Shown: piece after piece, positions 30,477-38,510 of the stretch
How positions within the stretch are numbered: position 1 is the stretch's first letter
Layout: the number at the start of each line of letters is the position of its first letter
From: Nitzschia sp. DOCU1
Lineage: Eukaryota; Bacillariophyta; Bacillariophyceae; Bacillariales; Bacillariaceae
Length of the DNA stretch: 64,000 nucleotides
Reading direction: 5' to 3'
NCBI GenBank assembly: GCA_951394045.1
Contig: OX595990.1
Coordinates: 1,798,001 to 1,862,000, forward strand
Made by a program: the position numbers and the translations under genes
The notes under the pieces: generated by a model
The model's input: only the letters and a program-made list of their open reading frames with translations
What the model was told of the DNA's origin: nothing
Database searches by the model: none

Positions 30477-33400
30477 ATGAAGTTTTTCACGGCGAGTTTG
30501 TTCCTCACGACTTCGTTCGCAGTGGACGGCGTAGCTGCCGAAGTCAATGAGCGCCAAGTATTACTGGATTTCTACCGTGCTACCGGGGGGCACACGTGGG
30601 ACGAAAATTACGGATGGGTCGATCAGAGCGCTGATATATGCGACTGGTACGGTGTCATTTGCAACAGGGACGAGTTGAAGAATCCAGGACGGCGTCAGGC
30701 CGCTGAAGGGGGCAAGGTTCTTGGGTTGATCCTTTCAAACAACTTTGTGACGGGACGGACACCATCGTCACTCTGGACTTTGCCAGCTTTGGTAGCGGTA
30801 GACTTTTCAAATAACCCTCATTTGGAAGTCGATTTTGCGGGTTTACAACAGCAAAACAGCTCTCCTCTTCAGAGCCTAAAGCTCAGAAAGTCTGCTACCA
30901 CAAGTATCGTGGGTCTGTCAGGTGCATCGGATACTTTGGAGGAAGTTGACTTGTCGGAAACAAAGCTAGACAGCCAGCTTCCGCCAGACTTGTACTCCCT
31001 GACGCAACTCTCCTCGTTGCAGCTTGCCGAGTGCGGATTGCGTGGAAGCATCCCTGATGGTATCCAACGTCTTTCTGTGCTGCACGAGCTCAATCTTTAT
31101 CAGAATGCCTTGACGGGAACACTGCCGACCGGCATGGGCAGGCTCGTCCACATGAGACACTTGACACTGAGTTTGAATCAGTTTCATGGCACACTGCCTC
31201 AGTACCTCAATGATTTCGTAATGCTTAGGGAAATATGGGCTCACGGTAACGATTTCACTGGATCGGTCCCCAGTCTTCATCAGGCGCCAGACGTTCACAA
31301 GATCTATCTCAACGATAATTCACTCAGCGGGGCATTTCCCACGAATTTCATTGAAGCGAGCATAGGCGGCATGAAAGAGTTTGAAACGATCCATGTCAAC
31401 CTTGCTAGTAATGAACTAACTGGTACAGTACCAGCTTCGTTGGACGCCCTTGAAGATTTGGAGATCGTTTGGATGCTTGGAGATAACGAGTGGACGGGCG
31501 TCCCTGAACAATTGTGCGACAATTCGAACTGGAACGAGGGCAACATCGAGCAGTTTGGATGCTTTGGTTTTCTTTGTCCTCCTGAAACCTTTTCTCGCCA
31601 TGGATTCCAGACTCCCGACGCTGCATGTCAACCCTGCGCGTCTGCCGAGTTCTTTGGGGCAACCAACTGCTTCGACAAGGATGATAGAAGTGTCTTGGTG
31701 GAGCTTTATGTGGAACTTCAAGGCGAAAGGTGGATTCACTCGGATGGTTGGCTGAAAAACGAAGATTTCTGTACTTGGTATGGGATCGAGTGCTGGTCAA
31801 TCGGAGATGACAAGGATGGCCGAGTACGAAAGATTTTGCTCCCTAACAACGGATTGGTGGGCACTGTACCGCAAACTCTCTATAGCATGCACCATCTAAC
31901 CACTGTTGACTTATCCAGGAATGATATTGTCCTTCCTTTCACCGGTGTTGGGGAAGCTCTACATATGTTCAGTATCAATGTGGCAAGGACGCGGACAAAT
32001 GATTTTGATGGGATTGAAGATGCGACGGATTTTTTCCATGAACTCTACGCCGATCACACGCCAATCTCTGGTTCTATTCCCACCGAAATTTTGAGCATGG
32101 GGAACTTGAAAATACTTAGCCTTCAGGAGTGCGACTTGTCAGGTGAGATTCCGAGCGAACTTTTCAACCTAGTCAACCTGCAGGAACTCTATCTCTCAAG
32201 CAATGATCTGCGAGGGCCCCTGCCTGATCGATGGGACGAACTCGAGAGCCTCGAAGTGCTTGCTTTGGCCAAGAATCAATTTAAAGGTCCGATGCCGGCC
32301 TCATTGGACAAAGCTGTCAGCTTGAAATCTGTTTCCTTGCAAGATCAAACCTCGAAGGGAGGAGGCCTTACCGGTGCCGTTCTTCCCCTGGCTACGACCA
32401 CCACGATTCGCACGCTTCTTTTGGCCGGCAACAAGCTTGAAGGGGATTTGCCCGAAGACCTGCTCACGGCTGTCGAGGGCGACATGCCGGTTACAGTTGA
32501 TTTGTCAAACAACCTCGTAACTGGAAAAGTGCACGGTACATATGACCGATTCAAGAGAATGAATCTGTATTTGGAAGGAAACTTCATCTCACAAGTGGAG
32601 GAGAAACTGTGCTCCCAAGCTAACTGGATGCTAGGAAGTGTCGGCGAGTATGGTTGTGATGCCATCCTATGTCCAGCAGGTACCATGGGAGGGCGTCGAC
32701 AATTCATGGATTCTGTTTGTCAGCCATGCGATTCCGTCCAGGGCGGAGCTATTTACTTGGGGCAGGAAGCCTGTGGCCGCGACTCTACGAGCAATTTGTC
32801 TGAACGCGACATCTTAGAGCTCGTCTATGACAGTTGTGGGGGCGTTGGCTGGCACGCCCGCAGTTCCTGGATGAGCGATACATCCATTTGTGACTGGTAC
32901 GGCATTGGATGCGATGAGAATGGTTCTGTCACGTCCATACAACTTGGTGGAAACCAGTTGGTGGGTTCATTTCCCACGGAAGTGTATCTCCTACCCAATC
33001 TCATGCACCTCAAGCTCTACTCCAATACGCTCTACTTCAATTTCGATGGTATCGGAAGCGCGAAGAAGCTTAAAACGTTAGGTCTCGACAACACAGGTCT
33101 TTCCTCTATCAAGGGAGTTGGTCAAGCTCGATCTCTCGAGGAATTGAACGTTGCATTCAACAAACTTGATGGCGCAATCCCGGAAGAAGTCTCCCGCCTG
33201 GTCAATCTCCGAACCCTCGATATTTCCCGCAACAATTGGACTGGTAACCTCCCTTACTGGCTTCGAAGCTTGGTTTCTCTTACCACTTTTTCCGCCTCCC
33301 ACAACAAATTCACTGGTCCAGTTTATGATTTTGCTACAATGAAGGATCTTGTCTATGTGGACCTGAGTCACAATCGGCTGACTGGCCCTGTCCCCGGCAC

Positions 33401-33791
33401 ACTCTTCAAGAGTGCACCAGCTGATGAGAAGCTCGTGGCGGATCTTTCCGCGAACTTACTTACAGGGCAAGTTCCCGCAGCTCTTTCTCGGATCCCTCGA
33501 CTCTCGTTGGAGGTACAAGACAATCAGATTGAGGGCGTCGACGCCGAGCTCTGTCAAGTCGAAGGCTGGAATGACTTTGCTGTTCAAAACTACGGTTGTG
33601 ACGCTATTCTTTGTCCGACTGGCACGTGGAATCATTTGGGACGGCAGTCCAAGGAAGACTCCCCATGTACCCCATGCCGCAAGGCCAAATATATGGGCAC
33701 CACACGGTGCAACGGCAGTGGTGCATCAAACACTCATTCGGCAGTAACTGTATTGACCGTGGGAGTGCTATCAGTGCTCCTTCTTGTGTAA
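30477..33791 (+). CDS. Secreted, probably GPI-anchored protein with three LRR modules
   Basis: The single-exon gene gives 1104 aa from the ATG at 30477, chosen because it opens with a classic signal peptide (MKFFTASLFLTTSFAVDGVAA). The protein is three tandem modules. Each starts with an N-cap of the form LxxFY...W...CDWYGVxC (variants CTWYGIEC and CDWYGIGC), runs through several plant-type leucine-rich repeats (LxxLxLxxNxLxGxIP), and ends with a Cys-rich cap of the form LC...W...YGCDAILCPxGT...PCxxC. The last ~20 residues are hydrophobic with no charged tail and follow a small-residue stretch (GSGASNTHS), which fits a GPI-attachment signal. It is probably an extracellular adhesion or recognition protein. 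There is no kinase or other signalling domain. Ligand and role are unknown. Confidence 0.88.
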   Translation: MKFFTASLFLTTSFAVDGVAAEVNERQVLLDFYRATGGHTWDENYGWVDQSADICDWYGVICNRDELKNPGRRQAAEGGKVLGLILSNNFVTGRTPSSLWTLPALVAVDFSNNPHLEVDFAGLQQQNSSPLQSLKLRKSATTSIVGLSGASDTLEEVDLSETKLDSQLPPDLYSLTQLSSLQLAECGLRGSIPDGIQRLSVLHELNLYQNALTGTLPTGMGRLVHMRHLTLSLNQFHGTLPQYLNDFVMLREIWAHGNDFTGSVPSLHQAPDVHKIYLNDNSLSGAFPTNFIEASIGGMKEFETIHVNLASNELTGTVPASLDALEDLEIVWMLGDNEWTGVPEQLCDNSNWNEGNIEQFGCFGFLCPPETFSRHGFQTPDAACQPCASAEFFGATNCFDKDDRSVLVELYVELQGERWIHSDGWLKNEDFCTWYGIECWSIGDDKDGRVRKILLPNNGLVGTVPQTLYSMHHLTTVDLSRNDIVLPFTGVGEALHMFSINVARTRTNDFDGIEDATDFFHELYADHTPISGSIPTEILSMGNLKILSLQECDLSGEIPSELFNLVNLQELYLSSNDLRGPLPDRWDELESLEVLALAKNQFKGPMPASLDKAVSLKSVSLQDQTSKGGGLTGAVLPLATTTTIRTLLLAGNKLEGDLPEDLLTAVEGDMPVTVDLSNNLVTGKVHGTYDRFKRMNLYLEGNFISQVEEKLCSQANWMLGSVGEYGCDAILCPAGTMGGRRQFMDSVCQPCDSVQGGAIYLGQEACGRDSTSNLSERDILELVYDSCGGVGWHARSSWMSDTSICDWYGIGCDENGSVTSIQLGGNQLVGSFPTEVYLLPNLMHLKLYSNTLYFNFDGIGSAKKLKTLGLDNTGLSSIKGVGQARSLEELNVAFNKLDGAIPEEVSRLVNLRTLDISRNNWTGNLPYWLRSLVSLTTFSASHNKFTGPVYDFATMKDLVYVDLSHNRLTGPVPGTLFKSAPADEKLVADLSANLLTGQVPAALSRIPRLSLEVQDNQIEGVDAELCQVEGWNDFAVQNYGCDAILCPTGTWNHLGRQSKEDSPCTPCRKAKYMGTTRCNGSGASNTHSAVTVLTVGVLSVLLLV

Positions 33792-34243
33792 TCACCCGCG
33801 CTGAAGCGAATCGTTCCCTCCAGGGTTCGTCGCGATAATGTTTTACAATCCGAATAATAATAATAATAATAATAATAACAATATCGTGCAGAGTTGGTCT
33901 CCTGCACAATCGATTTATTTAAATTGATGTAGTCTCTGACCACAAACCAAATATCTTTTAGTCCAAGGTGCACAAAACCCGCGAGCTGGTCGACGCTGCC
34001 TTTCACTACCCGGTTAACTGTCCTATGGAAATTGGGCCTTCAAAATGAGACAAATGATTGAAGAGAAGAGCTATATTGGAGTCGTGGGACTTCCAGACTC
34101 GTGTACTGTCTATTGCCTAATTGGGAAACGCCTCGGGCGATATTGTCGAATAGCGTACAAGTACGATAGCTCCGATAAAACCCGTTCTCGCGGCAAATAA
34201 GCCATTCTCTTTAGATCTGTTTGAAGCGACTTAGCTGATCGTC
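33792..34243. other. Convergent intergenic region with (AAT)n microsatellite
   Basis: It separates the 3' ends of the LRR gene (+) and SF3B4 (-). The only clear structure is an AAT/ATA trinucleotide run at about 33853-33878. No gene is supported. Confidence 0.65.
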
Positions 34244-35233
34244 CTAATGCGGCGGCGGTGGAGGGATGAACGGGGGTGCAGGCGGAATCGTCGCCGTAGC
34301 AACCCTGAAGTGACGAGAGACAACGAGAGACAAGTTGTGAGGAAGAGAGACATTGGAGATGTTGCGATCAAGGAGTAGACGTACCCTGGTGGAGGGGGCG
34401 GAGGAGGCGGCGGGGGCAAGCTGAATGGAGCAAAGAACACCAAGGTTAGATCAGGGGAAGGTAGGAACCAAGCGATGAATCACAATCTGCCATAAGTCTT
34501 ACCCCGGTGGCAAAGGAGCCGAATATGGCGGTGGAGTAATAGCAAACGAGGGCTTGTTCGGAGATATTTGTTGTTGGAGGTTTCTGCGCTGGGCTGCGAG
34601 CATTCTCTCTGCTCGGCTTCCATGCCGCTGCGCCTCTCCAGAAGGCCGACCAACAGTCTCGGAGTCTCCAGCCGTGTCCTTCTTGAAGGCGTACTGGACT
34701 ATAATTTGGCGGTTGCCCAAATATTGGCCATTCATGCACTCCAGTGCCGTATCGGAGGCTTCAAACGAATCAAAGCTCACAAAGCCAAAGCCCTTCGACT
34801 GATTTGTCTCCTCATCCCTCATAATTCTAGGCTGTCGAATCAATGTCCCAAATGCCGAAAAAGTGTCGTAGAGGAGATTTTCGTCGACGTCATTAGGATC
34901 CAGATTACCAATGAAGAGATTTGCTCCGACATCCCTTGTGAGTTCAGCTTTGTTGTTGAGTGATGATTTTGAAACTTTGAGGGGTCGTCCAAAAAATTTA
35001 ATCATGTTGAGAATTGTAATGGCGTAGTCAGCGTCAATGACATCCAAAAATTCGACAAAGCCATAACCGTTGTGTGCTCGAGTGACTTTATCAAGTGGCA
35101 TGAACACGTTCTTGACACGTCCTACCTGCACGAACAGTTCAAAAAGTAAATTCTCCGTACATGCAGGGTCCAAGTTTCCAACGTAAACAGTCGCATCTTG
35201 GTTTCGATGCTCAACATGTGCCAGACTTGACAT
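34244..35233 (-). CDS. SF3B4: SF3B4 (SAP49), SF3b spliceosome subunit
   Basis: Three exons: 35233-34503, a 36-nt micro-exon 34420-34385, and 34304-34244, all GT-AG and all phase 2; 275 aa. Two RNA-recognition motifs stand near the N terminus. RRM1 has VYVGNLD and GYGFVEF; RRM2 has LFIGNLD and GFGFVSF. The spacing and the N terminus match SAP49/Hsh49. A Pro-rich tail follows, and the micro-exon codes for almost nothing but prolines. In SF3b this subunit contacts SF3B2 and pre-mRNA upstream of the branch site. The start is the first ATG of the conserved N terminus ([20 protein letters not shown]); the open frame upstream of it is taken as 5' UTR. Confidence 0.96.
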
Positions 35234-36248
35234 TTTAATGCGCTCTCCACTGGCTCGTCGACATAAATTGTTCTTGCAACTATTTGTAAATCGATGCTCA
35301 TGCGCATGTAATAATAGAAATAGAGCCTCATCATGTGGGACCGACTGGTGGCGACGAAACTTTCGGTCCAAATCGTGGCATTTTTTACGCCTTCCTGGCC
35401 GGCAGAGGGGAAAAGGGGGAGGCGCCGTGCACCGCAGGTGCGCCGAAGGCTGCCTGCATTTTGCAACTACAAGACCAGGTACATCACTACAAAATCATAG
35501 CTAATAATACGTATCATACCAGCACAGCTCGCCAGACACATAATCCTAGAGGGTTAGTAGAAGCAGTAGTGGCTGGCTGCTGTGACAAGCTAATAGTAGG
35601 TACTAGATGACTCCTAGTACCGGTAGATCTATGAGTGCTGCTGCCGCCGCCGTCGTAGTTGCGACGAAGCAACGAAGGCTTCCATCATTACAAGTCCTCG
35701 TTGTGGTATTAGTACTACTACTTAGTACTGGAGTAGCTACTCCAGCATGCTCTACTAGAAGCTACCGTTCTACTAGTGCTACAACAAGAACAAGAAAATC
35801 ATAAATACTAATATTTAGTGGTGGTGCCGGTAGTAAGGTCACTGTGCTGCGCTTGGCCAGTCGAACGAGTACTACCGCCAGGGGTAGTACTACTATACTG
35901 GGTAGCACCAGCACTTTTGGTCGTCTATTATGGTCGTCGTCCTCGTCTTCGTCTTCCTCTCGCCGCTCCCACCAGCACCATCGTCACAAGAACAAGAAGA
36001 GTAGTAGAAGTAGCAGCGAGTTGTAGCAGTATTCTACTACTAGCTCTATTGTTACTTTAACTTCTGCTACTTTCCCACCTTCTAGCCGGTAAAAGCAGGG
36101 AAGAGTAGCTGCCGATTCCAAGAAGCGAAGCGTGACTGTCTGAATTCAAAACAAGTACCGCCTCTCCCGATAGGGGCCGGATCGCCCGTCCCCGCCCCCA
36201 GTCTTTCAACCCCGAATCCCGGAGGCCCTGTGAATATGAAAAGCTTGC
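35234..36248. other. Intergenic low-complexity region upstream of the gypsy element
   Basis: About 1 kb from the SF3B4 start to the 5' LTR. From roughly 35560 to 36080 it is dominated by short TAGTA/CTACT and TCGTC-type runs that give Ser/Arg- or Ala/Val-rich translations in several frames. One such frame (35607-35804, +) opens with a signal-peptide-like stretch and could be the first exon of a gene cut by the element, but this is weakly supported. Confidence 0.5.
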
Positions 36249-36390
36249 TGTGATTACGTCACCTCGGCTTACGCACCTCTGGACTGACGTACGAGGATGT
36301 CAAACCTCATTCAAGATCGCTCGTCGGCCTCCATGCCTACTCGTAGCCCTCATAATAATGGATAGTTGATTGCTTCACACACGTAGTTCA
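36249..36390 (+). repeat. 5' LTR of the gypsy element
   Basis: 142 bp beginning TGTGATTACG and ending TAGTTCA. It differs from the 3' copy only near the end (CACACACG here, CACACGCG there). It should hold the promoter and transcription start of the element. Confidence 0.95.
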
Positions 36391-36391
36391 C

Positions 36392-36403
36392 TCTGAATTC
36401 AGA
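36392..36403. repeat. 12-bp perfect palindrome just after the 5' LTR
   Basis: TCTGAATTCAGA lies one base inside the 5' LTR border, where the primer-binding site is expected. No match to a tRNA 3' end could be named by eye. Confidence 0.6.
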
Positions 36404-36515
36404 AGCAGTTCGCGTACAATCTGTACTATCCGCTACGTAAGAAAAATCGAAAATCGATTCACCTGTCAAGCTATTACCATCCTCTCTCTATTACAAGTTT
36501 ATCTAACCATCTCAC

Positions 36516-37766
36516 ATGAATCCTTCGGCTACTTCTGCGGCTACTCGAGCGCCTGTCATTCCGCTTCGATCGGAGTTGACTATTGCAGAGATAAGGCAAG
36601 CACATGTTGTTCATACAGTGAATATTGGCACAGCAGCCAATCCGATTCGTGAAAAACGTAAAATGGAAGTTCCAATGGCCGATAAGCTTAATATCGAGCT
36701 TATTCTTCGGACCGTTGAAGAATTCAATGATGTCGCAAGCGCAGGGCGACTTAACCTGACGAATGGACCGCTCAGGTTTGCCAAGTTTCGCGAATGCCTC
36801 AGTGGCCCGATTCGCGATCAGTGGGACGTGGTCAAAGCTTTACAAGAGACGGAGACCCTAGACACATTCAATGCAGCTATTGCGGATTTTATTTCGAAGT
36901 TCCTACGGGACGCCGATCTAATGAAGCAGAAGTTGTATATGGACACGGCTCCAAAGCCGTTCCGTCTCTCTTGCAAGGAACTAGCTGCAAGATACATGTT
37001 TCTAAACAACCTGATGAGGTGGTTTCCTACAGCAAATGGGAATAAACCTTATGACGACAACGCACTCAAGTTTCTCTTTCATACTGCGATGAGGCAGACT
37101 TGGAAGGACAACTTCGCAAGAAGCAACCTGAACTTTCAGTCCTCATTTAAAACGATTGTGGATTATTTTGCGGAGCAAGAGGAGATTGAGAATCGCATTC
37201 GCAATGCTAACGATGCACGTGGTGGCCGTGGACGTGGTCGCTATCAAGGAAATCAAGGACGCGGCGTTCAAGGCCGTGGTTATTATCGAGGTAATTATCA
37301 AGGACGCGGTGGTTACTATGGACAACAAGGACGTGGCTACATCGGTGGCCGCGGTTACTATAATCAAGGACAAGTGAATGCTAATGCTGCTGCAACGCTG
37401 GTAGCTCAGTATCGCCGTTTGAATACGCCTCCGTCTCGCGTTTCAACCGGCTCGCAAGGTTCTAATCAGTCCCCGGGTCATTTTGGTGGATACCCTGGAC
37501 GATTCGGAGGGCGTGGTCGCTACCAGCCACGAGTGGCTGTTCAACAAGGCGCGCACTATGTTGATGATAGTGCTGCCTATTATGTTGAACCTGGCCCTGG
37601 TGAAGTAGCTCAAGCGGATCCGTCAGGTGGTGATAGCTACCTGGCTAGCACTCATGATGATGATCCACATCAAGAAGATTATCAAGAAAATGTTCAGGAC
37701 CACGAAGCGTATTTCGCTGACGGTTATGACGAATACGACGAATCGTATGACGACGGTCAATGGTGA
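36516..37766 (+). CDS. gag: Gag-like protein of the gypsy element
   Basis: 416 aa from ATG 36516 to TGA 37764. The N-terminal ~240 residues are a helical capsid-type region (for example CKELAARYMFLNNLMRWF). In place of the usual CCHC zinc knuckle there is an RGG/RGY-rich stretch at about 244-290 that would bind RNA, then an acidic Tyr/Asp-rich tail. The stop is followed directly by CTA, and the same frame stays open into the protease, so Gag-Pro could be made by readthrough. Confidence 0.85.
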   Translation: MNPSATSAATRAPVIPLRSELTIAEIRQAHVVHTVNIGTAANPIREKRKMEVPMADKLNIELILRTVEEFNDVASAGRLNLTNGPLRFAKFRECLSGPIRDQWDVVKALQETETLDTFNAAIADFISKFLRDADLMKQKLYMDTAPKPFRLSCKELAARYMFLNNLMRWFPTANGNKPYDDNALKFLFHTAMRQTWKDNFARSNLNFQSSFKTIVDYFAEQEEIENRIRNANDARGGRGRGRYQGNQGRGVQGRGYYRGNYQGRGGYYGQQGRGYIGGRGYYNQGQVNANAAATLVAQYRRLNTPPSRVSTGSQGSNQSPGHFGGYPGRFGGRGRYQPRVAVQQGAHYVDDSAAYYVEPGPGEVAQADPSGGDSYLASTHDDDPHQEDYQENVQDHEAYFADGYDEYDESYDDGQW

Positions 37767-38510
37767 CTATCGTCAAAAACATTGGGGAACGATTGCTTCG
37801 TGGGGGAAGCAGTTGTAAAAGGATTTATTGATTACATACCTACGACACAGATTGAATTTGAAAAAGAAAATAAAAAGTACAAGTTGAATGTTCTCCTCGA
37901 TTCTGGATCGACGACATCATGGATTCGTAAGAATTGTCTTTCTGGCAAGGATCTTTCGGTAAAGAAGGTCCCAGCCATTCAAGGAACGACGTTGGCTGGG
38001 GTTTTGAAAGCCAACATGGCAACGACCTTACAAGACATCAAGCTTCCAGAGCTCGACCCACATCGAACGATTGAACATATGAATCTTCATGTTTTTGAAG
38101 CACCCTGTCGGTACGATGCGATTATCGGCCGGGAAGTGCTCATTGGTCTGGGAATCATCCTGGACTTCAATAACAAGACGATTGAATGGGACGACAAGAT
38201 ATTGCCGATGCAACCGAATCCAATGAAACCCGTTCTTTTGCAGCCTAATGACGATCTTTACAGATCCGATACGATTGGGAAAGTCGATGCATCTGGTTAT
38301 CATTCCAAGACTATTTCAGAGAGTAACTATGGCAAAGTCGATGTTGCCGAAGTTGTTAATTCGTGTTCTCACCTGTCTTCATCTCAAAAACGAGACCTCA
38401 AACGTTTGTTGCAGAAATACACAAGATTATTTGATGGCACTCTGAAAGTGTTTCCGGATGAGAAGATCGATTTGAAACTGGATCCAACCGTTCCACCTTA
38501 TCGAGCTTGA
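37767..38510 (+). CDS. Aspartic protease region of the gypsy element
   Basis: This part follows gag in the same frame, directly after the gag TGA, and has no ATG at its start. The catalytic motif is LLDSGSTTSWI near the start; the later GLGIILDF segment fits the second half of a retropepsin monomer. It ends in TGA at 38508, just inside the conserved stretch that normally links protease to RT (PPYRA before, VPRTHLDVF after). The stop therefore lies within a conserved coding block rather than at a natural protein end. Confidence 0.85.
   Translation, partial: LSSKTLGNDCFVGEAVVKGFIDYIPTTQIEFEKENKKYKLNVLLDSGSTTSWIRKNCLSGKDLSVKKVPAIQGTTLAGVLKANMATTLQDIKLPELDPHRTIEHMNLHVFEAPCRYDAIIGREVLIGLGIILDFNNKTIEWDDKILPMQPNPMKPVLLQPNDDLYRSDTIGKVDASGYHSKTISESNYGKVDVAEVVNSCSHLSSSQKRDLKRLLQKYTRLFDGTLKVFPDEKIDLKLDPTVPPYRA

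Noticed and set aside
33853..33878. AAT repeat as the 3' tail of a LINE insertion
   Set aside because: No LINE coding sequence or target duplication flanks it; it is a simple microsatellite between two convergent genes.
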